A stretch of DNA of 64,000 nucleotides from Acidobacteriota bacterium. GTDB taxonomy: Bacteria; Acidobacteriota; Terriglobia; Terriglobales; Acidobacteriaceae. Position numbers and translations under genes: made by a program. The stretch is taken from NCBI GenBank assembly GCA_023410055.1, contig JAEYQK010000030.1, positions 9,092 to 73,091 on the forward strand. Reading direction: 5' to 3'. This document shows, one piece after another, positions 43,708-53,197 of the stretch (position 1 is its first letter; each line of letters opens with the position of its first letter). The notes under the pieces were generated by a model. That model searched no databases, had not been told where the DNA came from, and saw only the letters and a program-made list of their open reading frames with translations.

Positions 43708-46233
43708 ATGTCGACGCCAAGCCCCGCTCTTGAAAGATTTCCGCGTGTTCGCAAGCTGCTGCTCACGCTGCTCGCCCTTGTCGCATTTGCGCTAATCGCC
43801 GTTGCCGGTACATCGCTTTGGTTCTACGTCTCCGCAAGAAGAGCTCTGCCGCAGCTTGATGGTCAGATCAGTGTGCCAGGAGTTGTTGCCCAAGTTATCG
43901 TTAGGCGAGATGCACATGGCGTCCCCGCCATCGATGCGACTTCGCTTGAGGATCTCTTCTTCGCTCAGGGATATGTCACCGCCCAAGATAGGCTGTGGCA
44001 GATGGACATGACGCGCCGTTATGCATCAGGTCGTCTGGCAGAAGTGCTCGGGTCGAAGATGTTGAAGTCTGACATCCGGCAACGAACTCTCCTGATGCCG
44101 CTGATTGCGGAGCGTGCCGCCGCTGAGCTGCCCGCGCGGGATCGCGCGTTCTTCGAGGCATATGCGCGTGGCGTGAATGCCTACATAGACTCGCACCGCA
44201 ACAGTCTTCCTATTGAGTTTCACGTCTTGCACTACTCTCCACAACCGTGGACCGTTGTTGACTCGATGCTGGTTGGCGCAAGCATGAGCGAAATGCTCAA
44301 CCTTGAGACACTAGAGTCTGCGTTGAGCCGCGAAGCTATAACGGAAAAGCTGGGGCCAGAACTGGCTGCGGACCTGTATCCGAACTCATCTTTCCGCGAC
44401 CATCCTCCGGTTCCTGACGCCACTGCCGACGAAATCGAGGGATTTCAACCTACGTTCGAAGAACAATCCGCAAGACCGCATCGGCGAGTTGGACTGCCGC
44501 ACATAGCCTCGTTGGGAGCCGCAGGCCCGTGGGAGCCAGCTTCAGGATTTCGATCCACGTTGCCCGAAATGGCACAAGAAACACTTGCGCCCGGCTCAAA
44601 CAACTGGGTTGTTTCGGGCGCCCGCACTGCGTCAGGCAAGCCGCTGTTGTCCAATGACATGCACCTGCCACATCAAATTCCAAACACTTGGTATGAGATT
44701 CATCTCACCAGCGGAGGTTTCGATGTTGCAGGCGTGAGCTTGCCCGGTGTCCCCTTTATCATCGTTGGGCACAATCGGCGGATAGCTTGGGGGTTCACGA
44801 ACATTGGGCCGGCTGTAACGGACTTTTACGTTGAAAACGTGAACTCCGACGGCCAGTACCAGACTGCCGCTGGGTGGAAGCCACTCGAGCATCGTCGCGA
44901 AACAATACGCGTGCGCTGGGGGAAGGACGTCAGTATTGACGTTGCGATCACTCGGCACGGGCCTATAGTAAGCAACCTCATCCCCGGCGAGAAGAGAACT
45001 CTTGCGCTGAAGTGGGTATTGTTCGATCCGGCGGCTTCGCAGGTCCCATTCTTCGATATCAACTCGGCAGGCAACTGGACGGAGTTTCGGCAGGCGTTTT
45101 CGCGTTTCGGCAGCCCCAGCCAGAATGTTGTCTATGCGGACGTCGACGGACATATCGGCTACCAGGCAACGGGTTTTGTTCCCGTCCGCCCATGGACTCA
45201 AAACACACCTACGCTTCCCGCGAAGAACACTGAACAGCAAACCTCGGCACAGGCTGAAATCTACACCGGATTTCCTCTCGCTGGAGCTGACAATGCTCAT
45301 GAATGGTCTGGCTATATCCCGTACGAAAAACTGCCCAGCGTATTTGATCCGCCAGAGGGAGTCATTGCCACGGCGAATGGACGAATTACGCCGAGAGATT
45401 ATCCCTATGTTGTAAGCATGGAGTGGGGACCGCCCTATCGGACCGAGCGCATCTATCGATTCTTAAATAGCGAAAACAAGCTCACACCTGCCGACATGCT
45501 CGCGCTACAGAACGATATCTACTCGGAATTTGATCGATTCTGCGCCGAGCGTTTCGTCTATGCAGTCGACCGCCAGCCTAATGCTAGTGACGCTGCTCGT
45601 CGGGCTGCCGAGATTATGCGGCGCTGGGACGGCAGAGTCGACGTTGACTCCTCGGCTGCAACAATTGTTGCCGTATCACGCCGCGAACTCGTACGGCTGC
45701 TGCTCGAACCCAGACTTGGGAGCGCGTACGCTGATTATCGCTGGTTCATGTCTTCAGTCTGGCTTGAGAACCTGTTGCTTACTGAGCCTGCGAGATGGCT
45801 TCCGAACGGCTACACCGAATTCAATGCTCTTCTAGCCGATGCTGTGGAGAAAGCTTTGAAGCGAACTCCCAAAGCCTCCTCCAAGGCTCGATGGGGCAAC
45901 GAGTCGCCTGTCTATTTACAGCACGCGCTATTCGGAAGGGTCCCCTTTCTGAATCACTGGTCCGGCCCGGGACTCAACCCGCAATCAGGGAACGGCTATA
46001 CGGTAAAACAGGTCGGCCGCGGCTTCGGACCGTCTGAACGCATGACGGTGGATTTCTCGAATCTTGATAATTCCACTCTCAACATTGTGACGGGTCAATC
46101 TGGCAATGTCTTCAGCCCCTACTACCTTGACCAGTGGAAATCCTGGTATTCGGGAACAACACTAACGCTGCCTTATTCGCCGGATGCCGTTCAAAAGAGC
46201 GCGGCGCACATTCTCAAGGTTCAGCCGAACTGA
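43708..46233 (+). CDS. Penicillin acylase-family N-terminal nucleophile hydrolase
   Basis: 841 residues. A membrane anchor or signal (LLLTLLALVAFALIAVAGTSL) is followed by an alpha chain with AQGYVTAQDRLWQMDMTRRYASG, then the autoprocessing site: S297 in APGSNNWVVSGART becomes the N-terminal nucleophile of the beta chain. HLPHQIPNTWYEIHLTS and GNGYTVKQ are further family motifs. Substrates include beta-lactam side chains, acyl-homoserine lactones and N-acyl lipids; which applies here is unknown. Quorum quenching is a possibility. The length fits the PvdQ/acylase group. Confidence 0.9.
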   Translation: MSTPSPALERFPRVRKLLLTLLALVAFALIAVAGTSLWFYVSARRALPQLDGQISVPGVVAQVIVRRDAHGVPAIDATSLEDLFFAQGYVTAQDRLWQMDMTRRYASGRLAEVLGSKMLKSDIRQRTLLMPLIAERAAAELPARDRAFFEAYARGVNAYIDSHRNSLPIEFHVLHYSPQPWTVVDSMLVGASMSEMLNLETLESALSREAITEKLGPELAADLYPNSSFRDHPPVPDATADEIEGFQPTFEEQSARPHRRVGLPHIASLGAAGPWEPASGFRSTLPEMAQETLAPGSNNWVVSGARTASGKPLLSNDMHLPHQIPNTWYEIHLTSGGFDVAGVSLPGVPFIIVGHNRRIAWGFTNIGPAVTDFYVENVNSDGQYQTAAGWKPLEHRRETIRVRWGKDVSIDVAITRHGPIVSNLIPGEKRTLALKWVLFDPAASQVPFFDINSAGNWTEFRQAFSRFGSPSQNVVYADVDGHIGYQATGFVPVRPWTQNTPTLPAKNTEQQTSAQAEIYTGFPLAGADNAHEWSGYIPYEKLPSVFDPPEGVIATANGRITPRDYPYVVSMEWGPPYRTERIYRFLNSENKLTPADMLALQNDIYSEFDRFCAERFVYAVDRQPNASDAARRAAEIMRRWDGRVDVDSSAATIVAVSRRELVRLLLEPRLGSAYADYRWFMSSVWLENLLLTEPARWLPNGYTEFNALLADAVEKALKRTPKASSKARWGNESPVYLQHALFGRVPFLNHWSGPGLNPQSGNGYTVKQVGRGFGPSERMTVDFSNLDNSTLNIVTGQSGNVFSPYYLDQWKSWYSGTTLTLPYSPDAVQKSAAHILKVQPN

Positions 46234-46266
46234 GCGTTTCTTCTGAAGGCCAGATTGGGACAAAAG

Positions 46267-46295
46267 AAGAGGGCGACCGCTCTGGCCGCCCTTTC
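46267..46295. terminator. Hairpin between convergent genes
   Basis: GGGCG (46271-46275) with CGCCC (46287-46291), extended by A/G and T-rich ends, lies between the acylase stop and the propeller lipoprotein stop. The minus-strand side ends CCTCTTCTTTTG. Confidence 0.45.
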
Positions 46296-46311
46296 GGAGT
46301 CAGTCCGTTCC

Positions 46312-47565
46312 TTACTGATCGATGATCTTGACGTCTTCAGCTTTGCCCACGATATCGATGAAACAATTCGACGACTTGCACGGACCAGCAAAGATCTCAC
46401 TTGTCGTGGTGTCGTAGGTGAGCAACTCGCCTCCAGCAACGACATACACCAAGTTACTATTGGGCACGACTGTCATGCCGGTCACTCTGCCCTTTCCACC
46501 TTTGGTTATAACTGCCGTCGAAGCACTTGTATCGTAGATCGTCAGGCATCCGGCATCTGCAACCCCGGCGGCATCGGAACAGTCCCTCGCGCCGATGAAT
46601 ATCTTGTTGTTGCTCGCGGAAATGATTCGCGTGTGGAAGCCGCCACCAATCGCAATCGGCCCCTTAGAGATGGCAACAGTCGCGCCATTGGGACTCAATA
46701 CGGTTAGGGATCCGGTGGAACTGCCGAGTTTCGTACCGGCAACGTACAAGGTGTTGCTGCTGTCGGAAAAAATCGTGGTGCCAGCATCTACAGGAACAAC
46801 TGGTGATGCACTTGGCGTTGCTGCTGCCATATCGAGCACCGACACCCCAGCAGATCCCGAGCCGCCACACTCAGGGCCACAACTCACAACGTATGCCTTG
46901 GAACCATCACTGCTGAACACGGCGGCGGTCGGCCGTGACATGGGAGAACCCAAGACATCTACGGCGGTAGGCGTAGTTGCCGAGAGATCTATGTAGGAAA
47001 CGACATCTGACTGGTCTCGGAACACAAGCATCTTCTTCCCGTCAGGACTCAAGGCCAACGTCTGGGCCAAAGCTACGGGAATCTGCGTTCCTAGCGTCTT
47101 GTTCACCACATCCAGGACCTGCACAGCACCACTCTGTAGAGGGTTGCCGCTGGAGTCGGAGGCGGCAGCGTTGCGCGTTGCAATCCATGCTGTCTTCGAG
47201 TCGGGACTGGCGACAACGCTGCTCGCTTCAGCAGGAATCAGGACAGTCGCAAGCGCAGTCTCAGTCTTGTTATCGATTATCGAAACGCCGTAGGTCGAGG
47301 CGGCGCTGTTGACGACAAGCGTTGAAGCGCGATCAGGGGTCAAAACCATGAGGCTCGCACCTGATCCCGCCGAGATACTGCCCGCAACCTGAACCTGCTT
47401 CGCGTAATCGACAATGTCGAGCGCGCCATAGAACGAGTTCGACACAAAGGCGCGAGTCTTGACGTTAGTGGTCGGCGTGGTGGTGTTGTTGTTGCCTCCG
47501 CCACATGAACCTAGCAGGAGGCCGATCGTCCCGGCGAACAGAAAACTTTTAATGGCACGGTTCAA
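46312..47565 (-). CDS. Lipoprotein with beta-propeller-like repeats
   Basis: 417 residues with a lipobox LLGSC (C21), then a Gly/Asn/Thr linker. The rest is a series of short beta-rich units with DGKKML, SSDGSKAYVVS and PDSKTAWIAT motifs, as in YncE/WD40-like propellers. These bind ligands or partners at the outer membrane or periplasm. Cysteine pairs in CGPECGG and CKSSNC could be disulfides. No partner gene is adjacent. A YncE-like role is an analogy only. Confidence 0.8.
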   Translation of the reverse strand: MNRAIKSFLFAGTIGLLLGSCGGGNNNTTTPTTNVKTRAFVSNSFYGALDIVDYAKQVQVAGSISAGSGASLMVLTPDRASTLVVNSAASTYGVSIIDNKTETALATVLIPAEASSVVASPDSKTAWIATRNAAASDSSGNPLQSGAVQVLDVVNKTLGTQIPVALAQTLALSPDGKKMLVFRDQSDVVSYIDLSATTPTAVDVLGSPMSRPTAAVFSSDGSKAYVVSCGPECGGSGSAGVSVLDMAAATPSASPVVPVDAGTTIFSDSSNTLYVAGTKLGSSTGSLTVLSPNGATVAISKGPIAIGGGFHTRIISASNNKIFIGARDCSDAAGVADAGCLTIYDTSASTAVITKGGKGRVTGMTVVPNSNLVYVVAGGELLTYDTTTSEIFAGPCKSSNCFIDIVGKAEDVKIIDQ

Positions 47566-47771
47566 AGCGCCGCAACTCCCTTGTTATTCAGAAACTTATC
47601 ATCTGGAAACGAGATTATAGCAGAGCACCCGTCGGCCCTTGCGCCCAAACCACCCGCTCCGCTCACTTCTAATTTAGCCATCTCAGCTATTCTGCCTCGC
47701 ATCCAGCAAGATAGCTGGCCATTTCCCGGCATTTTGTTTAAAGTTCGTAACATACGGGGATATTCGCATTC

Positions 47772-49625
47772 ATGCCTGAAGACTTTCTTGCAAGACTGAA
47801 AAAAGGTCCTGTGCTCGGCGATGGCGCAATGGGTACGCTGCTCTATGCCAAGGGCGTATTCATCAACCGCTGTTACGATGAGCTCAACGTTTCGCAGCCC
47901 GACCTCATTCGGGACATTCACCGCGACTATCTCCAAGCGGGCGCCGAGGTCATTGAAACAAACACATTCGGCGCCAATGTGTTTCGGTTGTCGCGCCACA
48001 GCTGCGGCGACAAAGTGCGCGAAATCAATCTCGCCGGAGCCCGATTAGCGCGCGAAGCCAACGCTAAGCACAACGCCTTTGTTGCCGGATCGGTCGGACC
48101 CCTTGGCCTTCGCATTGAACCTCTTGGAAAGACTTCCCTTCAGGAAGCCCGCGATGCCTTTCGTGACCAGATTGCCGCGCTTGTCGAAGGTGGTGTCGAT
48201 CTCCTGATCCTCGAAACGTTCGGTTACCTCGAAGAACTGCATCAGGCCATTCTTGCCGCGCGCGATGTCTCCAAGGCCATTCCCATCGTCACCCAGGTCA
48301 CCATTGACGAGGACGGCAATTGCCTCGACGGCTCCGAACCCGAAGTGTTTACGGCCAAGCTTGACGAATGGGGTGCCGACGTCATCGGCTGCAATTGCAG
48401 TGTCGGACCGGTTGCTATGCTCGGTGCGATTGAGCGCATGGCCAAGATCACGAAGAAACCGCTTTCAGCGCAACCCAACGCGGGAATGCCGCGTAACGTC
48501 GAAGGCCGCAACATCTATCTGTGCTCTCCCGAGTACATGTCGAACTTCGTACCTGACTTCCTCACTGCCGGCGTCCGACTCATCGGCGGTTGCTGCGGCA
48601 CCACGCCCGAGCACATCCGCACCATGAAGCTGATGCTGCGTGTCGGCGCGTCACGCGAGCAGCGCTATGAAGTGGCAACAGCAAAGCAGGCGCAGGCAGT
48701 GGCTCCGCCGCCGCTCGCAGAACGATCTCTGCTGGCAGCGAAAGTCGCAAAGGGCGAATTCTGCACCATGATCGAGATTGTGCCTCCGCGGGGCATCGAT
48801 CCCAAACGCGAGATTGAAGGGGCCAAGTTCCTTCAGTCCGTCGGCGTGGACGCAGTCAACATCCCTGACAGCCCGCGTGCATCGGCCCGCATGAGTCCGC
48901 AGGCATTGTCATTGCTCATTCAGCAGAAAGTTGGCATTGAGGCCGTCCTGCACTACACCTGCCGGGACCGCAACGTGCTCGGCATCCAATCGGATCTGCT
49001 CGGTGCTGCCGCCATCGGGATCAACAACGTGCTCTGCATCACCGGCGACCCGCCGAAACTCGGCAATTATCCAGACGCCACTGCCGTTTTCGACGTCGAC
49101 GCCATCGGCTTGGTCAACATTGTCCGCAATCTCAATCACGGACTCGACGTCGGTGGCAATCCGATCGGTAATGGAACCAACTTTTTCGTCATGGTAGGCG
49201 CCAACCCTGGTGTCCCCAACATTGAGGAAGAGTTGCGGCGATTTGCGTACAAGGTCGAAGCCGGTGCCGAAGCGGTCATCACGCAACCCGTATTCGACCT
49301 CGACTTGCTCGAGTCATTTGTAAAGCAGATCGAGCAATACAAGATCCCTGTCATCGCGGGCATCTGGCCACTCACAAGCCTGCGCAACGCCGAGTTCATG
49401 AAGAACGAACTCCGCGTATCGGTGCCGGACGAGATCATGAACCGCATGTCCAAAGTCACAAACGCGGACGCCGCACGAGCCGAAGGCGTTGCGATCGCCC
49501 GCGAGATGCTCTCTAAGGTGAGTGGCTTCGTTCAGGGAGCACAAATCAGCGCTCCTTTTGGACGGTACTCTTCCGCGGTGGACGTGCTCGAAGCCCTGGG
49601 TTCAACCAAGGGAGCATCAGTTTAG
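47772..49625 (+). CDS. Homocysteine S-methyltransferase / methylenetetrahydrofolate reductase fusion
   Basis: 617 residues. The N-terminal half (1 to ~290) is a homocysteine S-methyltransferase barrel: GDGAMGTLLY, then the zinc cysteines in GCNCSVG and GGCCGTTPEH. The C-terminal half (about 320-605) is MTHFR-like: IEIVPPRGIDPKREIEGA, LHYTCRDRNVLGIQSDLLGA, and NIVRNLNHG. The YitJ-type fusion links 5-methyl-THF formation to methionine synthesis or to SAM recycling. No riboswitch is visible in the 206 bases upstream. Confidence 0.92.
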   Translation: MPEDFLARLKKGPVLGDGAMGTLLYAKGVFINRCYDELNVSQPDLIRDIHRDYLQAGAEVIETNTFGANVFRLSRHSCGDKVREINLAGARLAREANAKHNAFVAGSVGPLGLRIEPLGKTSLQEARDAFRDQIAALVEGGVDLLILETFGYLEELHQAILAARDVSKAIPIVTQVTIDEDGNCLDGSEPEVFTAKLDEWGADVIGCNCSVGPVAMLGAIERMAKITKKPLSAQPNAGMPRNVEGRNIYLCSPEYMSNFVPDFLTAGVRLIGGCCGTTPEHIRTMKLMLRVGASREQRYEVATAKQAQAVAPPPLAERSLLAAKVAKGEFCTMIEIVPPRGIDPKREIEGAKFLQSVGVDAVNIPDSPRASARMSPQALSLLIQQKVGIEAVLHYTCRDRNVLGIQSDLLGAAAIGINNVLCITGDPPKLGNYPDATAVFDVDAIGLVNIVRNLNHGLDVGGNPIGNGTNFFVMVGANPGVPNIEEELRRFAYKVEAGAEAVITQPVFDLDLLESFVKQIEQYKIPVIAGIWPLTSLRNAEFMKNELRVSVPDEIMNRMSKVTNADAARAEGVAIAREMLSKVSGFVQGAQISAPFGRYSSAVDVLEALGSTKGASV

Positions 49626-49992
49626 AAACGGAGATCGCCGAAGTAGACCAATTCGGGCTCGGTCAGCGTCAGTTATGACCAACTCGATAGGGCTTTGCTG
49701 GCAGTTAAGTGGTTGGCATCGTGCGATTCCGTTGCCGCTCCTTTCCCCTGGGGCGGCCGGGCCTAGTGGCATATTGAGCCTTAGTTCCTCGGAGCCGATA
49801 ACACACCTCGCTACCAGCGATGTAAAATCCAAGTCTTAGGGTTGTGGTGACAGCAACTTTTTGCTACGCCAATCGTTTGTATTCAGTAATGGCAGAATAG
49901 CCAGTACGACTCGGCGGTTGGGGGCAAATGGGTCGTGCAGCAAGATCTCGGCATCAATAATGAGAGCTGGCGGACAGTTCAGGAGTGTTCTT
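49626..49992. other. Intergenic region without recognised gene
   Basis: 367 bases between the methyltransferase fusion and the BON lipoprotein gene. A minus-strand frame (49617-49832) and the plus-strand extension of the next gene (from 49861) have no ribosome site or recognisable sequence. Nothing else is seen. Confidence 0.4.
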
Positions 49993-51072
49993 ATGAAGGC
50001 TAGACATGGCGTTGCAGCATTTGTAATGGTGTTCCTGGTGATCTTAGGAACGGTCGCATGCAATCGCGCGCGTAGCGACTCCCAAGTCACGAATGACGTT
50101 CAGGGGAAGATCTTCGCCGACAAGTCTGTCCAGAGCCGACAAATCGCTGTTCAGTCTTCCAATGGAGTCGTGACGTTATCCGGTTACGTGGGTAGCGATG
50201 CGGAACGGATGGCAGCCGCAAACGATGCGGCTCAGGTTGAAGGCGTCAAAACCGTCGTTAACAATTTGCAGTCTTCAGCGCCAACTGTTGCTACCGCGCA
50301 ACCTGAGCCGCAACCAGTTGTTCAGGAAGCGCCGAAACCTCAGGCGAGCGAACCACGCAGTGCCGCTCGTGAGCGCAAGTCCGGATCGACTCACAAAAGG
50401 CCCTTGTACGAAGACACCATGGCGATGAATAGGCCCGACCCGGCTCCGGCGCCAACTCCGACTCCGGCCGCAGCGATTCCGACAGCGCCAGTGCCGCCTC
50501 CGGCTCCCGTAAAGGTCACCATCCCCGACGGGACACAGCTGTCGATTCGCATGATTGACAGTGTGGATTCGGAGACTGCACAGCCTGGACAAGTATTTCG
50601 TGCCTCGCTGGATTCACCGGTCACGGTCGACGATAACATTGTTGTACCCACCCACGCGGACGTCGAAGGGCGCGTTGTTGACGTAAAGAGCGCTGGCCGA
50701 TTCGCGGGAAAGTCTGAGCTTGCAGTAGAGCTCTTCAAACTGAGCTACAACGGCAAGACTTACACGATCCACACGAGTCAGTATTCCCATGCCGGCAGTT
50801 CGCGGGGCAAGACGACGGCAACCCGAGTCGGTACAGGCGCTGCTATCGGCGCAATCATAGGCGGACTGGCTGGCGGTGGTAAGGGCGCCGCCATTGGTGC
50901 AACGGTTGGTGCTGGCGCGGGAGGTGGTGCGACCGCTGTTCACAAAGGCGAACAGATACGATTGACGTCCGAACAGGTGCTAACGTTCACGCTTCAGAGT
51001 CCGCTCACTGTGACACCCGCATCGAACGTTCAGCGAAATTCCCAACGACGTCAGCTCAGCGCTGAAGAATAA
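49993..51072 (+). CDS. BON-domain lipoprotein with glycine-zipper end
   Basis: 359 residues from ATG 49993 with AGGAGT nine bases upstream. A lipoprotein signal ends LGTVAC (C23). Residues ~30-92 form a BON domain (NDVQGKIFADKSVQSRQIAV, VTLSGYVGSDAERMAAANDA, then VEGVKTVVNNL), a phospholipid-binding fold. A Pro/Ala/Glu linker follows, then a beta-rich part (IPDGTQLSIRMIDSVDSE) and a glycine-zipper-like stretch (GTGAAIGAIIGGLAGGGKGA). It is probably an envelope-stability protein at the outer membrane, which is inference. A terminator follows. Confidence 0.85.
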   Translation: MKARHGVAAFVMVFLVILGTVACNRARSDSQVTNDVQGKIFADKSVQSRQIAVQSSNGVVTLSGYVGSDAERMAAANDAAQVEGVKTVVNNLQSSAPTVATAQPEPQPVVQEAPKPQASEPRSAARERKSGSTHKRPLYEDTMAMNRPDPAPAPTPTPAAAIPTAPVPPPAPVKVTIPDGTQLSIRMIDSVDSETAQPGQVFRASLDSPVTVDDNIVVPTHADVEGRVVDVKSAGRFAGKSELAVELFKLSYNGKTYTIHTSQYSHAGSSRGKTTATRVGTGAAIGAIIGGLAGGGKGAAIGATVGAGAGGGATAVHKGEQIRLTSEQVLTFTLQSPLTVTPASNVQRNSQRRQLSAEE

Positions 51073-51094
51073 CCGACTCTGGATTGTCTCGTTC

Positions 51095-51127
51095 GCCCAC
51101 TGCCTCGAGCAGTGGGCGTTTTCTTTT
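51095..51127 (+). terminator. Intrinsic terminator after BON lipoprotein gene
   Basis: GCCCACTGC (51095-51103) and GCAGTGGGC (51109-51117), followed by GTTTTCTTTT. It shows that translation of mobA starts after this point (ATG 51144), not at 51084. Confidence 0.92.
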
Positions 51128-51143
51128 GTGTATTATTCGAGGA

Positions 51144-51731
51144 ATGGCGAACCTGACGGCTTTCATCATCGCTGGTGGGAAAAGTTCCCGAATGGGTCAG
51201 GACAAAGCCTTCATCGAGTTCGGCGGCACGACGCTGCTGGATCGAATGCTGGCAATCGCGAGGTCGGTTACACCTGACGTTCAGGCGGTCGGAAATCGTG
51301 AAAAGTATTCTTCAGCCGTGGCCACAATAGCAGACGTATACCCGGGCCGAGGACCATTGGGAGGAATCCATGCAGCGTTGCGGAGCACCCAGTCGGACTT
51401 GAATTTGATGCTGGCGGTCGATATGCCGTTTGTTGAAACCGAGTTCTTGCGCTATCTGCGTGAGAAGGCTGATTCGGTGACGGCTCTCGTAACGGTCCCT
51501 TATGCACTGAATCGTTTTCAGCCGCTCTGTGCCATTTATCGTCGTGAATTCGCGGACTATGCGGAAACAGCTTTGGCTGGCGGGAATTGCAAAATCGACT
51601 CTCTTTTCGACCCTGACATCACATGCGTCATCCGCCAACAAGAAATCGAGAGACTGGCGTTTCCCGTCTCCATGTTCGACAATCTAAACACACGCGAGGA
51701 TTTGGAGCGTGCCCTTGGGAAAGAACACTGA
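51144..51731 (+). CDS. mobA: Molybdenum cofactor guanylyltransferase
   Basis: 195 residues from ATG 51144. The N-terminal IIAGGKSSRMGQDKAFIEFGG is the nucleotidyltransferase P-loop of MobA, and PGRGPLGGIHAALRS, VDMPFV and NINTRED-like NLNTREDLERA follow. It transfers GMP to molybdopterin for the bis-MGD cofactor. No other Mo-cofactor gene is in the window. It ends three bases before the ATPase ATG, so these two are probably co-transcribed by chance packing. Confidence 0.9.
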   Translation: MANLTAFIIAGGKSSRMGQDKAFIEFGGTTLLDRMLAIARSVTPDVQAVGNREKYSSAVATIADVYPGRGPLGGIHAALRSTQSDLNLMLAVDMPFVETEFLRYLREKADSVTALVTVPYALNRFQPLCAIYRREFADYAETALAGGNCKIDSLFDPDITCVIRQQEIERLAFPVSMFDNLNTREDLERALGKEH

Positions 51732-51734
51732 AAA

Positions 51735-52538
51735 ATGAGCGACACTCTCCCGTACATCGATTTCAAGCATGTATGCAAGGCCTTCGGCGACAACGTTGTA
51801 TTGAACGATGTCAGCTTCGACGTCATGCCTGGAGAGACTGTCTGTATCGTGGGACGTAGCGGAGTTGGCAAGAGCGTCTCCCTTCACCACATCATGGGCT
51901 TCCTTAAGCCTGACTCTGGCCGCGTGATTGTGGCTTATGAGGACATCACCGACTATAGCGAACGTGAACTTGAGCGTATCCGCAAGAAAGTAACGATGGT
52001 GTTCCAGAACGGGGCTTTGTTTGACTCGTTGACCGTAGGCGAGAATGTCGCGTTCCCGCTGCGAGAACGAGGCGACCTGGACGAAGAGCAGATCTATCAG
52101 GTCGTGAATGGATTGTTGGAAATGGTCGGCGTTCGCGAGTTCCGGGACCAGTTGCCTTCCGATCTTTCCACTGGCATGAAGCGTTCGGTCGCGATAGCGC
52201 GTGCGTTGGCAGCACAACCAGAGGCCATTCTCTACGACGAACCGACGACAATGGTCGATCCGTTGATGGCCCAACTGCTCGGCGACCTCATTCAGAAACT
52301 GAAAGGCCAGCTCAAGCTGACCAGCATCGTAGTCACGCATGACATGCGCCTGGCCAAGAAGCTTGGCGACCGAATACTCTTTCTGCACGATGCGAGAGTA
52401 CTGTTTTTCGGAACCCCCGACGAGATGTGGCAATCAAGCGATCCGACGATCCGCCAGTTTCTTGAGCTGGACGAGTTCTCTCTGGCTGATCTTGGCGGAA
52501 GTGCCTCGCCACGAGTCACGGTGCCGCCAACCGACTGA
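51735..52538 (+). CDS. ABC ATPase, MlaF-like
   Basis: 267 residues of the phospholipid-transport (Mla/Ttg2A) ATPase type. Walker A is GRSGVGKSV (40-48), the Q-loop follows in KVTMVFQNGALFDSLTV, and Walker B is AILYDEPTT. The signature reads LSTGM instead of LSGGM, and the D-loop MVDPL instead of GLDPI, so two usually invariant positions differ. MlaE-, MlaD- or MlaC-like genes are not adjacent. It probably works with a permease encoded elsewhere. Confidence 0.88.
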   Translation: MSDTLPYIDFKHVCKAFGDNVVLNDVSFDVMPGETVCIVGRSGVGKSVSLHHIMGFLKPDSGRVIVAYEDITDYSERELERIRKKVTMVFQNGALFDSLTVGENVAFPLRERGDLDEEQIYQVVNGLLEMVGVREFRDQLPSDLSTGMKRSVAIARALAAQPEAILYDEPTTMVDPLMAQLLGDLIQKLKGQLKLTSIVVTHDMRLAKKLGDRILFLHDARVLFFGTPDEMWQSSDPTIRQFLELDEFSLADLGGSASPRVTVPPTD

Positions 52539-52547
52539 AGTCGTGGG

Positions 52548-53192
52548 CTAAAAACCCTGAGCTGCTAACTTCTGCACCGTGAGGTTACTCTCTTCTGCTC
52601 CGCGGCTCATCCACTTCTCAAGGTACTTAGCCACAATATCCGTCTCGATGTTGACGGGGTCGCCGGTCTTGAGCGAGTGCAGATTCGTCATTTGGCAGGT
52701 GTGAGGAATGATGGCGATCGTGAGCTTTGTACCTTCAAGCTTCGCGACCGTAAGACTGATGCCTTCAATCGCCACAGACCCTTTGAACACGACATACTTC
52801 TCCAGTTCTCGGGGTATCTCGATGTTTAGCCAGAAATCCTGCGCACCTGGAATCGGATCGAGACCAAGGAACTTGCCGGTACCATCGACGTGTCCCTGCA
52901 CCATATGACCGCCCATGCGTCCGTCGGCTTTGAGAGGCAGCTCGAGGTTCACCATTGCGCCTTGGGTGATACGCGAGAAAGAGGTGCGGGCCCAAGTTTC
53001 GGCGGCAAGATCGGCACCAAACGAATCGGGCTTAACGTCAACCGCAGTCAGGCACACGCCGCTCACGGCCACACTGTCACCTATCTTCAGTTCCTTTGTG
53101 ACTCGTTCTGCCGACACGGTAATTCGCCGCTTGCCGTCGTTTTCCTTAATGCTGGTGACGCGTCCGACTTCCTCGACTAATCCAGTAAACAT
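52548..53192 (-). CDS. ribE: Riboflavin synthase, alpha subunit
   Basis: 214 residues made of two homologous barrels: MFTGLVEEVGRVTSI starts the first and MVQGHVDGTGKFLG the second. GVCLTAVDVKPDSFGADLAAET and GISLTVAKLEG are the matching lumazine-binding segments. It dismutates 6,7-dimethyl-8-ribityllumazine to riboflavin. It follows ribD by five bases. No FMN riboswitch is present in front of the pair. Confidence 0.95.
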   Translation of the reverse strand: MFTGLVEEVGRVTSIKENDGKRRITVSAERVTKELKIGDSVAVSGVCLTAVDVKPDSFGADLAAETWARTSFSRITQGAMVNLELPLKADGRMGGHMVQGHVDGTGKFLGLDPIPGAQDFWLNIEIPRELEKYVVFKGSVAIEGISLTVAKLEGTKLTIAIIPHTCQMTNLHSLKTGDPVNIETDIVAKYLEKWMSRGAEESNLTVQKLAAQGF

Positions 53193-53197
53193 CGCTG

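Noticed and set aside
47566..47771. Possible SAM riboswitch before the homocysteine methyltransferase fusion
   Set aside because: I could not find the conserved core or stems of a SAM riboswitch in these 206 bases.
49617..49832. Short minus-strand frame after the methyltransferase/MTHFR fusion
   Set aside because: No ribosome site, no recognisable sequence, and it overlaps the end of a real gene.
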